Positions 49,942 to 61,285 of a stretch of DNA of 64,000 bases are shown here, in pieces (the first letter of the stretch is position 1; each line of letters starts with the position of its first letter). The position numbers were made by a program, and so were the translations under genes. Source of the stretch: Luteimonas kalidii. GTDB taxonomy: Bacteria; Pseudomonadota; Gammaproteobacteria; Xanthomonadales; Xanthomonadaceae. Where the stretch lies: the NCBI RefSeq assembly GCF_029887935.1, contig NZ_JARXRO010000020.1:683231-747230 (forward strand). The letters are read 5' to 3'. Below the pieces are notes generated by a model. It did not search any database. It worked only from the letters and a program-made list of their open reading frames with translations, and was not told the origin of the DNA.

Positions 49942-52497
49942 TCAGAAGATGTCGAACGCTTCCTCGGCCGGCATGTCGTCGAACTGGAACTCGTTGACCG
50001 CTTCCATTCGTTCGAGATCCTCGGCCTTCACGTACTCCACGATTCCGCCGCCGGAGGTCGTGGGCATGAGCTGGCCGCCCGCCGTGACCGCGACCTGCAC
50101 CATGCCTTCGGGCGGCTCGTTCGCGGCGATCGGTACGTCCTTCAGCGCGACGCGCATGAAGTCGATCCAGATCGGCAGCGCCGCGCGTCCACCGTATTCG
50201 CGGTAGCCGAGAGAGCGGTTGTCGTCGCGCCCCACCCAGACGGAGGTCACCAGGTTGCCGCCGAAACCGGAGAACCAGGCGTCGCGGTGGTCGTTGGTGG
50301 AGCCGGTCTTGCCGCCGACATCCTCGCGCTCGAGAACCCGAGCCGCCGTCCCGGTGCCGCGCTGGACCACGTCGCGCATCATCGACACCAGCTGGTAGGC
50401 GACGCGTTCGTCGATCGCGCGCGGCGCGAGGATCGCGTCTTCGGGGAGTTCGGCGGCGGGCGCTTCCGACGCCTCGCCGTCCTCCGGCGTGGGCCTGGCG
50501 GTGACCGGTCGCGCCGGTCCCAGGTCGAAGCCGTCCACGACGTTGGCGCGCGCCACCTGCACCGCGCGGCTGCCGGCGGCACAGCCGCGGCATGCGGTCG
50601 GCGGGTTCTCCTTGAACACCAGTTCGCCGTTGCGGTCGCGCACCTCGTCGATGAACCAGGGCGTGATGCGGAAGCCGCCGTTCGCGAACACCGCGTAGCC
50701 GCGCGCCACCGACAGCGGCGTGAGCGACGGCGTGCCGAGCGAGATCGACAGGTTCGGCGGCAGTTCCGACTCCTCGAACCCGAAGTGGCTGATGTAGCGG
50801 CGCGCGTAGTCCACGCCGATCGCATCGAGCAGCCGCACCGAGACCAGGTTGCGCGAACGCACCAGCGCCTCGCGCAGGCGCATCGGGCCGGCGAAGCGGC
50901 CGTCGTCGTTCTGCGGCCGCCAGTCCTGGCCGCGGCGCATTCGGAACACGACCGGTGCATCGAGCACGATCGAGGCCGGGTTGAACCCGCGCTCGAACGC
51001 GGCGGCATAGATGAAGGGCTTGAAGCTGGAGCCGGGTTGGCGCCTCGCCTGGGTGGTGCGGTTGAACTTGTTGCCGGCGTAGCTGAAGCCGCCGACCAGT
51101 GCGCGCAGCGCGCCGGTGTCCGGTTCCAGCGACACCAGCGTGGCCTGGCCGCGCGGCAGCTGGTCGAGCTGCCAGCTGACGGTGGGCGGCGGGAGCGGCT
51201 CACCTTCGGCCGCACCGGCGGGCGCCTTGGCCGGCGTCTCGATCCGCTTGACCCGCACCAGCTGCCCGCGTTCGAGCAGCGCGGCCGGGGACTTGCCGGT
51301 CCAGCGGCTGCTGGCCGCGTCAAGGGTCACGAGGGTGGCGTCGGCGAGCACGACCTCGGCGCTGCGGTCGGCGGTCGAGCGTACGATCGCCGGCAGCAGT
51401 CCGCCCTGCGCCGGGATGCCGCGCAGCCGGGCGGCGATCGCAGCGGGATCCTCGTCCGCGGCCAGTTCGAAGGTCTGTTCGGGCTTGCCGGTCCAGCCGT
51501 GGCGATGGTCGTAGACGGCCAGGCCATCGCGCACCGCCTGGTCGGCCGCGGCCTGCATCACCGGGTCGATCGTGGTGGTGACGTGGTAGCCCTTGGTCAA
51601 CACGTCGCCGCCGAAGCGCGCCTCCATCTCCAGGCGCACCATTTCCGCCACGTAGGGCGCATACGCCTCCACTGGCCGCTCGTGCGGCTTGGCATGCATC
51701 GGCACCGCGCGCGCCTGGCGGTATTCGTCCTCGCCGATGAAGCCGAGCTCGCGCATGCGCGCCAGCACGTAGTCGTCGCGTCGCTCGCGCGCACGCTCGG
51801 GGTTGCTGAGCGGGTTGCCGCTGGACGGGAACTTCGGGATCGCCGCCAGCGACGCCATTTCGTCCAGGTCCAGCTGGTCGAGCGTCTTGCCGTAATAGAA
51901 CTCCGCGGCCGCGGCGATGCCGTAGGCGCGGTTGCCGAAGAAGCTCTTGTTGAGATAGAGCTCGAAGATCTCGTCCTTGCTCAGCTGCCGCTCCATCTTC
52001 CGGGCCAGCAGCATCTCGGCGAACTTGCGGGTGAAGCTGTATTCGGTGCTGAGGTAGAACTGGCGCGCCACCTGCTGGGTGATGGTCGATCCGCCGGGCA
52101 CGCGTTCCTGGCCGCGGGTCTTGGCCAGCAGCCACACCGCGCGCGCCACGCCGCGATAGTCGACGCCGCCATGCTCGTAGAAGCGCGCGTCCTCGGTCGC
52201 CAGGAACGCCTGCTTGAGCCGCTCCGGCACCTCGTCGATCTCCACCGGATAGCGCCGCATCTCGCCGAACAGGGCGATCAGCTTGCCGTCGCGCGAGTAC
52301 ACGTACATCGGTTCCTGCATCTCGACGTTGCGCAGGCTCTGCACATCGGGAAGGCGGGACGAGACCGTGTAGTAGATGAAGCCGCCCACCGCGGCACCGG
52401 CGAGGCCGAGCACCACGCAGATCAGCAGGACCCAACGCAGGAAGCGGAGGAACGGGCGGGACTTCTTCCGGGGCGGCCGGGGGTCGGGGCTGGACAT
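49942..52497 (-). CDS. mrcA: Penicillin-binding protein 1A
   Basis: The 851-residue bifunctional peptidoglycan synthase has a short cytoplasmic tail and one membrane helix ([25 protein letters not shown]). The GT51 glycosyltransferase domain has catalytic Glu102 ([12 protein letters not shown]) and [15 protein letters not shown]. An OB-like insertion and a transpeptidase domain follow, with SSFK (Ser490), SRN and KTGS (Lys730). Start at 52497 ([12 protein letters not shown]) rather than the open GTG/ATG further up. It is divergent from pilM, an order also found in Pseudomonas and Xanthomonas. Confidence 0.97.
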   Translation of the reverse strand: MSSPDPRPPRKKSRPFLRFLRWVLLICVVLGLAGAAVGGFIYYTVSSRLPDVQSLRNVEMQEPMYVYSRDGKLIALFGEMRRYPVEIDEVPERLKQAFLATEDARFYEHGGVDYRGVARAVWLLAKTRGQERVPGGSTITQQVARQFYLSTEYSFTRKFAEMLLARKMERQLSKDEIFELYLNKSFFGNRAYGIAAAAEFYYGKTLDQLDLDEMASLAAIPKFPSSGNPLSNPERARERRDDYVLARMRELGFIGEDEYRQARAVPMHAKPHERPVEAYAPYVAEMVRLEMEARFGGDVLTKGYHVTTTIDPVMQAAADQAVRDGLAVYDHRHGWTGKPEQTFELAADEDPAAIAARLRGIPAQGGLLPAIVRSTADRSAEVVLADATLVTLDAASSRWTGKSPAALLERGQLVRVKRIETPAKAPAGAAEGEPLPPPTVSWQLDQLPRGQATLVSLEPDTGALRALVGGFSYAGNKFNRTTQARRQPGSSFKPFIYAAAFERGFNPASIVLDAPVVFRMRRGQDWRPQNDDGRFAGPMRLREALVRSRNLVSVRLLDAIGVDYARRYISHFGFEESELPPNLSISLGTPSLTPLSVARGYAVFANGGFRITPWFIDEVRDRNGELVFKENPPTACRGCAAGSRAVQVARANVVDGFDLGPARPVTARPTPEDGEASEAPAAELPEDAILAPRAIDERVAYQLVSMMRDVVQRGTGTAARVLEREDVGGKTGSTNDHRDAWFSGFGGNLVTSVWVGRDDNRSLGYREYGGRAALPIWIDFMRVALKDVPIAANEPPEGMVQVAVTAGGQLMPTTSGGGIVEYVKAEDLERMEAVNEFQFDDMPAEEAFDIF

Positions 52498-52669
52498 AGG
52501 CGCGCAAGTATAGAGGGACCGCCGCGGCCGACGACCGGCCGGGCCGGGTCCGCGGCGCATGGGTCAGGGACAGTTGTGGCGCGGCGGCACGGACCTTGCG
52601 TGGGGGTGTCGCGCAGGGGCAGGAACTGCCGCGAGCCGGGCAATCCGGCACGCTCTCGCAAATCGATAG

Positions 52670-52698
52670 TTGCCACCGGATGAAAAGTCCGTTATTTA
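52670..52698 (+). promoter_or_regulatory. Promoter candidate for pilMNOPQ
   Basis: TTGCCA (52670-52675) and TATTTA (52693-52698) are 17 bases apart, about 50 bases before the pilM GTG, in a locally AT-richer patch. It is the best sigma-70-like match in the mrcA-pilM interval. Confidence 0.6.
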
Positions 52699-52725
52699 AT
52701 GCTCCGGGGCACGTTGCGCACGTAA

Positions 52726-53807
<1,082 letters not shown>

Positions 53808-53808
<1 letters not shown>

Positions 53809-54539
53809 TGGCCCGGATCAACCTACTTCCGTGGCGCGCGGAGCGCCGCAAGCAGCGCCAGAAGGAGTTCGGCGTCATGCTCGGCCTGGCCGCGCTGGCC
53901 GGCCTGGTGCTGTGGTTCGCCTTCAACATGTACTACAACGCGCAGATCTCCGGGCAGCAGGAGCGCAATGCCTACCTGGAGCAGCAGATCGCCGAGGTCG
54001 ACACCAAGATCGTGGAGATCGACGAGCTCGACCGGCAGCGGGCCAGGCTGCTGGCGCGCAAGGAAGTGATCGAGCAGCTGCAGGCCAACCGGTCGCAGAT
54101 GGTGCACCTGTTCGACTCGCTGGTGCGCACCATCCCCGACGGCGTGATCCTGACCGCGATCAAGCAGGAGGGCGAGAAGCTGACGCTCGAGGGGCGCTCG
54201 CAGTCGAATTCGCGGGTCAGCACCTACATGCGCAACCTCGAGGGTTCGGGCTGGATGACCAAGCCGGATCTGTCGATCATCGAGGCGCGCGACGGGGTGG
54301 CCGGTCTGCCGTACGCCTTCATCCTGTCGGTCCAGCTGGCCAACCCCAACGCGCCGAAGGACGAGGACGGCGACGGCATTCCCGATCCGGTGCCGCCGGT
54401 CAACGCCGAACCCGCCGCGCCTGTCGATCCGGCCACGCCGGCCGCAGCACCTGCCGATGCGCCCGCCGCAGAGCCCGCGGCCGAACCCGCAGCCGAGCCT
54501 GCGGCGACGTCCGCGCCTGTCGAAGGAGGTGCACAGTGA
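53808..54539 (+). CDS. pilN: Type IV pilus assembly protein PilN
   Basis: The 243-residue bitopic protein begins with the PilM-binding tail MARINLLPWRAERRKQRQ. A membrane helix follows (LGLAALAGLVLWFAFNMYY), then a coiled coil (residues about 50-95) and a ferredoxin-like periplasmic domain. The last 55 residues are unusual: an acidic DEDGDGIPDPVPP patch and Ala/Pro repeats (AAEPAAEPAAEPA), longer than in most PilN proteins. It overlaps both pilM and pilO. Confidence 0.95.
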
Positions 54540-55210
54540 GCAAGAAGAAAGTGTCGCTGCGCGAGCTCGACGTCAACAACATGGGCAGCTGGCCGCGCGA
54601 GTACAAGATCGGCTTCTGCGTGCTGCTCGCCCTGCTCATTTTCGGCCTGCTGTGGTATCTGGTCACGCGTCCGAAGGGCACCGAGCTCGAAGGACTCGAG
54701 CGCCGCGAGACCGAACTGCGCGAGGACTTCGAGAAGAAGCAGGGCCGTGCCGCCAACCTCGAGCCGCTCAAGCAGCAGCTCGCGCAGATGGAGCAGCAGC
54801 TGCAGCAGATGCTGCGCCAGCTGCCGAGCCGGACCGAGATGCCCGCGCTGATCAACGACATCTCGCAGACCGCGCTGGCGACGGGCATCAACAACGAGCT
54901 GTTCAAGCCCGGCCCGGAAGCACCCAAGGAGTTCTACGCCGAGAAGCCGATCGAGCTGAGGATGGTGGGGACCTACCACCAGTTCGGCGCCTTCGTCAGC
55001 GGCGTGGCGTCGCTGCCGCGGGTGGTCATCATGACCATGCACGACATCTCACTGCGCCCGCGCGGCTCCGGTGGGGACGCGCCTGCGGCAATCGGACCGA
55101 ATTCGAGCCTCGAGCTCGCCGGTACGGTCAAGACCTACCGCTACCTGGACGAGGACGAGGCCGCCGCTCAGGAACAGGCCGCGGCTGCGGCTGCCGGGGG
55201 GGCTCGCTGA
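54536..55210 (+). CDS. pilO: Type IV pilus assembly protein PilO
   Basis: The 224-residue protein has one membrane helix (IGFCVLLALLIFGLLWYLV), a coiled coil with Gln-rich QLAQMEQQLQQMLRQLPS, and a periplasmic ferredoxin-like domain. It pairs with PilN and holds PilP. The GTG start follows an almost ideal GAAGGAGGT. The tail is Ala-rich. It ends one base before the pilP ATG. Confidence 0.95.
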   Translation: MSKKKVSLRELDVNNMGSWPREYKIGFCVLLALLIFGLLWYLVTRPKGTELEGLERRETELREDFEKKQGRAANLEPLKQQLAQMEQQLQQMLRQLPSRTEMPALINDISQTALATGINNELFKPGPEAPKEFYAEKPIELRMVGTYHQFGAFVSGVASLPRVVIMTMHDISLRPRGSGGDAPAAIGPNSSLELAGTVKTYRYLDEDEAAAQEQAAAAAAGGAR

Positions 55211-55211
55211 C

Positions 55212-55751
55212 ATGCGCATGATGTCGAACAAGACCGGGACGATCGCCGTCTGTGCGCTGGCGCTGATGCTCGCGGGCTGCGTGCGCGGGATCACCAGCAC
55301 GCCGGGTGATGCGCCCAACCTCGAGGAATGGGTCGCCAACGTGAAGGCGCGTCCGGCGCCGCCGCTCGACCCGCTGCCGGTGATGCAGCAGTTCGAGACC
55401 TTCGAGTACGCCGCGCAGGATCTGCGCGATCCCTTCAGCGCGGTCTTCAGCGACGACGGATCCGGCACCGGTCCGCGTCCGGATTCAAACCGCCGCAAGC
55501 AGACGCTCGAACAGTTCCCGCTCGACAGCCTGGACATGGTGGGCACGCTGCACACCGGGCCGGGGATGGTGGCGCTGGTGATGGCGCCCGACAAGGTGAC
55601 CTACCGCGTGGCACCCGGCGCCTACCTGGGCCAGAACGATGGCCGGGTGACCAATGTGCAGGAAGATAGAATCGATCTCGTCGAACTCGTGCCCGATGGC
55701 GCTGGCGGCTGGCTGGAACGGCCGGCTTCGGTTGCGCTCGAAGACAATTGA
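55212..55751 (+). CDS. pilP: Type IV pilus lipoprotein PilP
   Basis: The 179-residue lipoprotein (lipobox LMLAGC, Cys23) has an unstructured N-terminal part that binds PilNO and a beta-domain that binds the secretin (RRKQTLEQFPLDSLDMVGTL; VTYRVAPGAYLGQNDGRVT). It links the inner-membrane platform to PilQ. It lies directly between pilO and pilQ. Confidence 0.96.
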   Translation: MRMMSNKTGTIAVCALALMLAGCVRGITSTPGDAPNLEEWVANVKARPAPPLDPLPVMQQFETFEYAAQDLRDPFSAVFSDDGSGTGPRPDSNRRKQTLEQFPLDSLDMVGTLHTGPGMVALVMAPDKVTYRVAPGAYLGQNDGRVTNVQEDRIDLVELVPDGAGGWLERPASVALEDN

Positions 55752-55768
55752 TCCAGGGGAAGTCAAAG

Positions 55769-57646
55769 ATGACCGTCACCAAAGTGCGTAATCCGCAGCC
55801 GACCCGGCGGGCCTTCCCGGTCCAGGCGCTTGCGATCGGACTCGTCGCGGGCCTGCTCTCGGCCTCCGCCGCTGCGGGTGCCCCGAACCTGCAGGGACAC
55901 GTGCCCGCGCTGGTCGCGGTCGCGCAGGTCGCCTCCGCCGATCCGGCCAAGCAGACGCCAGGCGTCGTCGCGGTCTCGGCGGTCGACTTCAAGCGCGGGG
56001 ATGGCGGCGCCGGCAAGCTGATCGTGCGCTTCGATGGCGACGGCGCCAATCCCGACCTGCGCACGCAGGGCTCCAGCGTCATCGTCAACATCGGCAATGC
56101 CTCGCTGCCGGTCGCGCTGCAGCGGCCGCTCAACGTCACCGATTTCGCCACCCCCGTCCAGCGTATCGACGCGAGGCAGGGCGGCGAGGGCGCGCAGCTG
56201 GTGCTGAGCGCGGAAGGCAACTTCGAATCGATGGCGTACCAGAGCGGTCGCGACTACGTGGTCGAGATCGTGCCGCGTGCCGGTGCGTCGGCCGATCGCG
56301 CCATCGGTGCCAGCAGCCCGTCGGCGGTCACCTCGTCGGCACAGGCGTCGGCGACCCGCGCCTACAGCGGTCGTCCGGTGACGTTCAACTTCCAGGACGT
56401 GCCGGTGCGCACCGTCCTGCAGCTGATCGCCGAGGAATCCAACCTCAACATCGTCGCCAGCGACACCGTGCAGGGCAACGTGACGCTGCGCCTGATCAAC
56501 GTGCCCTGGGACCAGGCGCTGGACATCGTGCTGCAGGCCCGGCAGCTCGACAAGCGCCGCAGCGGCAACGTGGTGTGGGTGGCGCCGCAGGTCGAAATCG
56601 CGAGCTTCGAGAAGGCCAAGGAAGACGCGCGCCTCGAACTCGAGGAACGTGCCGAGATGGTCACCGAGTACGTGCCGATCAGCTACGGCAACGCCGAGGA
56701 CATCGCCAAGCTGCTGACCGAGGAAAGCAAGAACAGCATGGGTGGTGGCAGCCAGGGCGGCGGTGGCCAGGGCCAGGAGAGCCGCGGCTTTCTGTCCCGG
56801 CGCGGCAGCCTGAGTTTCGATCGCCGCACCAACACCCTGCTGGTCATCGACATTCCCCAGCGCGTGTCCGAGATCAAGCGCCTGGTGACCATGCTCGACA
56901 AGCCGGTCGATCAGGTGGTGATCGAGGCGCGGATCGTGATTGCGACCGAGAGCTTCGCGCGCGACCTTGGCGCCAAGTTCGGCGTCTCGGGCTCGAAGGA
57001 CCGCGCTTCCTGGGGTGGAGAACTCAATGGGGCTGGCCAGGTCGCGCCTGGACTGAACTTCAGCAATCCCGTTGGTACCGGCGCCGGCTCCCTTGCGTTC
57101 ACGATTCTCGGCAATTCGATCGACTGGGCAGTCGAATTGTCGGCGCTGCAGGAGGAGGGACGTGGCGAGATCGTGTCCAACCCCCGGATCGTGACCAGCA
57201 ACCAGCGTGAAGCCATCATCCGGCAGGGTCAGGAGGTGGGTTACCTCACGGTCACGGGTGGTCAGTCGGGCAACATCCCCACCGTCGAATTCAAGGATGT
57301 GTTGCTTGAGCTCAAGGTGACGCCCACCATCACCAACGATGGCCGCGTCTTCCTTGCGATGGAACTGAAGAAGGACGAGATCAACGACTTCATCGACACG
57401 GGTGTTGGTGAGGTCCCCCAGATCAACAAGCGGGAAATCACCACCGCGGTGCTCGTGGAAGATGGGCAGACGGTGTCGATCGGTGGCGTCTACGAGTTCC
57501 GCGATCGCAGTGATCTGAGGAAGGTGCCCTTCCTCGGCGATCTGCCCTTCCTCGGCAACCTTTTCAAGAGTCGCGGGCGCAGCAACGAAAAGGGCGAACT
57601 GCTGATCTTCGTGACTCCGAAGGTCTTGCGCGTCGCCCAGCGCTGA
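55769..57646 (+). CDS. pilQ: Type IV pilus secretin PilQ
   Basis: The 625-residue outer-membrane secretin starts with a signal peptide ending near GLLSASAAAG. An AMIN domain follows (VSAVDFKRGDGGAGKLIVRF), then an STN/N0 domain (VPVRTVLQLIAEESNLNIVA) and N1 domain. The secretin barrel holds the family string VPFLGDLPFLGNLFKSRGRS near the end. A Gly-rich stretch (GGGSQGGGGQGQ) lies between N1 and barrel. Only one AMIN domain is seen. The ATG at 55769 has AGGGGAA upstream; a TTG at 55748 overlapping pilP is less likely. Confidence 0.96.
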   Translation: MTVTKVRNPQPTRRAFPVQALAIGLVAGLLSASAAAGAPNLQGHVPALVAVAQVASADPAKQTPGVVAVSAVDFKRGDGGAGKLIVRFDGDGANPDLRTQGSSVIVNIGNASLPVALQRPLNVTDFATPVQRIDARQGGEGAQLVLSAEGNFESMAYQSGRDYVVEIVPRAGASADRAIGASSPSAVTSSAQASATRAYSGRPVTFNFQDVPVRTVLQLIAEESNLNIVASDTVQGNVTLRLINVPWDQALDIVLQARQLDKRRSGNVVWVAPQVEIASFEKAKEDARLELEERAEMVTEYVPISYGNAEDIAKLLTEESKNSMGGGSQGGGGQGQESRGFLSRRGSLSFDRRTNTLLVIDIPQRVSEIKRLVTMLDKPVDQVVIEARIVIATESFARDLGAKFGVSGSKDRASWGGELNGAGQVAPGLNFSNPVGTGAGSLAFTILGNSIDWAVELSALQEEGRGEIVSNPRIVTSNQREAIIRQGQEVGYLTVTGGQSGNIPTVEFKDVLLELKVTPTITNDGRVFLAMELKKDEINDFIDTGVGEVPQINKREITTAVLVEDGQTVSIGGVYEFRDRSDLRKVPFLGDLPFLGNLFKSRGRSNEKGELLIFVTPKVLRVAQR

Positions 57647-57668
57647 GCGACGGCATCCATGGTGCGCA

Positions 57669-57690
57669 AACGGGGCCTTCGGGCCCCGTT
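57669..57690 (+). terminator. Hairpin after pilQ
   Basis: AACGGGGCC and GGCCCCGTT form a perfect 9-bp stem with loop ttcg, 22 bases after the pilQ stop. The following bases (cgcgttcg) lack a T run, so it may be a weak or Rho-assisted terminator. Confidence 0.6.
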
Positions 57691-57797
57691 CGCGTTCGGG
57701 AGCCCGTGGAGCCGAACCCGGCCGGGTGCCCTCCGGCACTGAACCCGCGGGCGCGAGTCTGGTCCAATGCGGGCTGATGTTCCGCAACCTGGGCGCC

Positions 57798-58790
57798 ATG
57801 GACACTTTTCGCGACGAGATTCCCCGCCTGCATGCGGCTTTTGCCGCGCTCCGCGACGACCTCGCGGCCGAGATCGTGGGCCAGGCCGCCCTGGTCGAAC
57901 GCCTGCTGGTGGCGCTGCTGGCCGATGGCCACCTGCTGGTCGAGGGCGCGCCGGGGCTGGCGAAGACCAGCGCCATCCGCGCGCTGGCGGCGCGGATCGA
58001 TGCCGACTTCTCCCGCGTGCAGTTCACGCCGGACCTGCTGCCCGCCGATCTCACCGGCACAGAGATCTGGCGGCCGCAGGACGCGCGCTTCGAGTTCGTG
58101 CCCGGCCCGATCTTCCATCCGCTGCTGCTGGCCGACGAGATCAACCGCGCGCCGGCCAAGGTGCAGTCGGCCCTGCTGGAGGCCATGGGCGAGCGCCAGG
58201 TCACGGTCGGCCGCCGGACCTATCCACTGCCGCCGCTGTTCCTGGTGATGGCGACCCAGAACCCGATCGAGCAGGAAGGCACCTTCCCGCTGCCCGAGGC
58301 GCAACTGGATCGCTTCCTGATGCACCTGCGCATCGGCTACCCGCAGGCCGACACCGAGACCGAGATCCTGCGCCTAGCGCGCGAGCGGGCGCGCGACGGC
58401 CTGCAGCCGACCCCGCGCGCCGTCCACCGGATGCCGCAGGCCGATGTGTTCGCCGCCCGCGCCGCGGTACTCGATCTGCACCTGGCGCCGGCGGTGGAGC
58501 GCTACCTGGTGGAGATTGTGCTGGCCTCGCGCGATGCGTCGCGCTACGACGCGGCCTTGGCAAGGCGGATCGCCTGGGGCGCCAGCCCGCGCGGATCGAT
58601 CGCGCTCGAGCGCTGCGCGCGCGCCCATGCCTGGCTGGCCGGCCGCGACTTCGTCACTCCCGACGACGTGCGCGCGGTGGCGCCCGACGTTCTGCGCCAC
58701 CGCGTGCTGCCCGGCTACGAGGCCACGGCCGAAGGCTGGGATGGCGAGCGCCTGGTCGCTGAACTGCTGGCGAAGGTGCCGCTGCCGTGA
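57798..58790 (+). CDS. moxR: MoxR-family AAA ATPase
   Basis: The 330-residue MoxR AAA+ ATPase has Walker A GAPGLAKTS, Walker B LLLADEINRAPAK and sensor region MATQNPIEQEGTFPLPEAQLDRF. MoxR proteins act as chaperones with VWA-domain partners, which are encoded next in this operon. The ATG at 57798 (MDTFRDEIPRLHAAF) is preferred; an ATG at 57777 would add seven residues. It starts about 150 bases after pilQ. Confidence 0.93.
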   Translation: MDTFRDEIPRLHAAFAALRDDLAAEIVGQAALVERLLVALLADGHLLVEGAPGLAKTSAIRALAARIDADFSRVQFTPDLLPADLTGTEIWRPQDARFEFVPGPIFHPLLLADEINRAPAKVQSALLEAMGERQVTVGRRTYPLPPLFLVMATQNPIEQEGTFPLPEAQLDRFLMHLRIGYPQADTETEILRLARERARDGLQPTPRAVHRMPQADVFAARAAVLDLHLAPAVERYLVEIVLASRDASRYDAALARRIAWGASPRGSIALERCARAHAWLAGRDFVTPDDVRAVAPDVLRHRVLPGYEATAEGWDGERLVAELLAKVPLP

Positions 58791-58824
58791 GCGCGGCGAT
58801 GGGCGCGCACGGGCACGTGTCGAA

Positions 58825-59781
58825 GTGGCGTTGAACGCCCCGCACTCCGGACCGCCCGTGATCGCGGGATCGGCGCCTGCAGGCGTCGACCACGGGGTCG
58901 TGCCGACGCTCGCCGAACTGATCGCGCTGCGCGGCGTGGCGTTCGGTCGCCGGCCGCCGCGCCGCGCCCGGCACGGTACCAGCGGGCCGGCGCCATCGCC
59001 GCTGCGTGGACGCGGCATGGAATACGCCGAGTCGCGCGGCTACACCCAAGGCGACGATGCGCGCCACATCGACTGGCGGCTGACCGCGCGCAGCGGACGC
59101 ATGCACACCAAGCTGTTCCAGGCCGAGCGCCAGCGCCTGACCCTGCTGGTCGCCGACACCGCACCGTCGCTGTACTTCGGCACCCGGGTGCGCTTCAAGT
59201 CGGTGCAGGCCGCGCGCGCGGGCGCGGTGGCCGCCTGGGCCGCGCTGCGCGATGGCGACCGGGTCGCGGCGCTGCGCGGCAGCACTCGCGAGCCGCTGGT
59301 GCCGCCGGCCGGCGGCATGCGTGGCGTCCTGCGGGTGCTCGATGCGCTGGTGCGCTGGTACGCGGCGCCGCCTGCGGACGATGCCGGACTCGCGGTGGCG
59401 CTGGAGCATGCGCGGCGGCTGCTGCGACCGGGCTCGCGGCTGTACGTGCTGGCCGATGCCGGCAGCATCGCGGAGGTGCCGCCTGCGGCCTGGGCGGCCC
59501 TGTCCCAGCACCACGAGGTGACGGTGCTGCTGGTCGAGGATCGGCTCGAACGCGATCCGCCCACGGCGCGGCTTCCGTTCCTGGTGGATGGCCAGCGGGT
59601 GGAGCCGGACCTCGGGGACCCGCGCCAGCGCCAGCGCTGGCAAGCGGCGTTTCCCGGTGCGGTCGCGGCCGCCGTCGCGGCACTGCGTGCCCGCGGCGTG
59701 CGTGCGGACGTGCTGGCCGCGGACGCGCCCAGCCACGCCTGGCTGCCGTCCTCCGCCGGTGCGGGGGCGTGGCGCGCGTGA
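58825..59781 (+). CDS. DUF58 domain-containing protein
   Basis: The 318-residue DUF58 protein shows GRGMEYAESRGYTQGDDARHIDWRLTARSG, the family signature, followed by a VWA-like core (LTLLVADTAPSLYFGTR). DUF58 proteins partner MoxR in Bat-type operons. A GTG at 58825 (VALNAPHSG) is the most plausible start; no ATG is available in frame before the conserved region and the ribosome binding site is weak. The next gene begins within its stop codon. Confidence 0.87.
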   Translation: MALNAPHSGPPVIAGSAPAGVDHGVVPTLAELIALRGVAFGRRPPRRARHGTSGPAPSPLRGRGMEYAESRGYTQGDDARHIDWRLTARSGRMHTKLFQAERQRLTLLVADTAPSLYFGTRVRFKSVQAARAGAVAAWAALRDGDRVAALRGSTREPLVPPAGGMRGVLRVLDALVRWYAAPPADDAGLAVALEHARRLLRPGSRLYVLADAGSIAEVPPAAWAALSQHHEVTVLLVEDRLERDPPTARLPFLVDGQRVEPDLGDPRQRQRWQAAFPGAVAAAVAALRARGVRADVLAADAPSHAWLPSSAGAGAWRA

Positions 59782-60236
59782 GTCCGGTCGAACTGCCGCT
59801 GCGTGACGTGCACGAGCCGTTGGCCCCGCCATGGTGGCCGCCGGCGCCGGGCTGGTGGTGTCTGGCGGCGGTGGTGCTGCTGCTTCTGGGCGGCTGGTTC
59901 GCCTGGCGCGAGTGGCGGGCGCGGCAGCGGCGCCTGGCCGCGCGCATGTTCGACGAGACGCTCGCACAGGCAGGCACGCCGGCGCAGCAGGTGGCCGCGA
60001 TCTCGGTCCTGCTGCGTCGCGCGGCGAAGCGGATCGAGCCGGGAGCCGGGACACTGTCCGGCGACGACTGGCTGCGTCTGCTCGACCGCGGCCTGCCCGG
60101 CGGCGGCTTCGCCGACGGTCCCGGTGCGCTGCTGCGGGAGGGACCCTATCGCGCCGAGGTGGACGCGTCGGCTGTCGACGCCCTGCGCGTGCTCGCCCGC
60201 GCACGCTTCGTCGAGTGGACGACGCGTCGCCCGTGA
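59778..60236 (+). CDS. DUF4381 domain-containing membrane protein
   Basis: The 152-residue protein has one membrane helix (WWCLAAVVLLLLGGWFAWREW) between a Pro/Trp-rich N-terminal part (LRDVHEPLAPPWWPPAPG) and a helical cytoplasmic domain (ISVLLRRAAKRIEPGAGTL; GDDWLRLLDRGLPGGGF). This is the standard small member of MoxR-Bat operons. The GTG at 59778 overlaps the upstream stop; another GTG lies at 59769. Confidence 0.88.
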   Translation: MSPVELPLRDVHEPLAPPWWPPAPGWWCLAAVVLLLLGGWFAWREWRARQRRLAARMFDETLAQAGTPAQQVAAISVLLRRAAKRIEPGAGTLSGDDWLRLLDRGLPGGGFADGPGALLREGPYRAEVDASAVDALRVLARARFVEWTTRRP

Positions 60237-61285
60237 ACCTGCCGTCCGCCAGTGGGCTGGCCGCGCTGGGTGACCTGTTCGCCTGGCCATGGTGGCTGCT
60301 GGCGATTCCGCTGCCCTGGCTCGCGCGCCGGTGGCTGCCGCCCGTGCGCGACACCCAGCCCGCCCTCCGTGCGCCCTGGGGCTCGCGCCTGCAGGGATTC
60401 ACGCACGCCGGGCCGACACGCGGCGTGCGCGGCATGCCGTGGCTGGCCTGGCTGGCGTGGACGCTGCTGTGCGTGGCCGCGGCGCGCCCGCAGTCGCCAG
60501 GCGAAGTCGTGCAGCCGCCGGCCTCCGGTCGCGATCTGATGCTGGCGGTCGACCTGTCGGGCAGCATGGGCGAGGAGGACATGCGCGTGGGCGGCCGCGT
60601 GGTCGATCGACTGACCGCCGCCAAGGCGGTGCTGGCCGATTTCCTGGACCGGCGCGAGGGCGACCGGGTGGGCCTGATCGTGTTCGGCCAGCGGGCCTAT
60701 GCGCTGGCCCCGCTGACCCTGGACCGGGACAGCGTGCGTGCGCAACTGCTCGACAGCGTGGTCGGGCTCGCCGGGCGCGAGACCGCGATCGGCGATGCGA
60801 TCGGGCTGGCGGTCAAGCGCCTGCGCGCACAGGACGGTGGCCAGCGCGTGCTGGTGCTGCTGACCGACGGCGTCAACACCTCGGGCCAGCTGGATCCGGA
60901 CAAGGCGGCCGAACTCGCCCGCGAACATGGCGTGCGCATCCACACGGTCGCGTTCGGCGGTGATGGCGACGCGCTGGGCATGTTCGGGCTGCAGCTGCCG
61001 CCCAATGCCGCCGAGATCGACGAGGCCGCGCTGCAGCGCATCGCCGCCGCGACGGGCGGGCGCGCATTCCGCGCCCGCGATGCGGATCAGCTCGCGGGCA
61101 TCTACGCCGAGATCGACCGGCTGGAGCCGGTGATGCGCCCGGGCGAGGCGGTGCGCCCGGCGATCGAGCGCTACCCGTGGCCGCTGGCGGCCGCGCTCCT
61201 GCTCGGCCTGCTGGCGACCTCGCGACCGCGACGCCTTGGTGGGCGCAGCCGCGGGATGGACGATGCGGCGGAGCCCGCGGCATGA
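60233..61285 (+). CDS. VWA domain membrane protein (BatA-like)
   Basis: The 350-residue protein has helices near the N terminus (WPWWLLAIPLPWLARRWLP; WLAWLAWTLLCVAAARPQ). A VWA domain with an intact metal site (DLSGSM, then DGVNTSG) follows, and a C-terminal helix (WPLAAALLLGLLAT). It resembles BatA of the aerotolerance-type operon. It starts with a GTG inside the DUF4381 stop and ends inside the next start. Confidence 0.92.
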   Translation: MNLPSASGLAALGDLFAWPWWLLAIPLPWLARRWLPPVRDTQPALRAPWGSRLQGFTHAGPTRGVRGMPWLAWLAWTLLCVAAARPQSPGEVVQPPASGRDLMLAVDLSGSMGEEDMRVGGRVVDRLTAAKAVLADFLDRREGDRVGLIVFGQRAYALAPLTLDRDSVRAQLLDSVVGLAGRETAIGDAIGLAVKRLRAQDGGQRVLVLLTDGVNTSGQLDPDKAAELAREHGVRIHTVAFGGDGDALGMFGLQLPPNAAEIDEAALQRIAAATGGRAFRARDADQLAGIYAEIDRLEPVMRPGEAVRPAIERYPWPLAAALLLGLLATSRPRRLGGRSRGMDDAAEPAA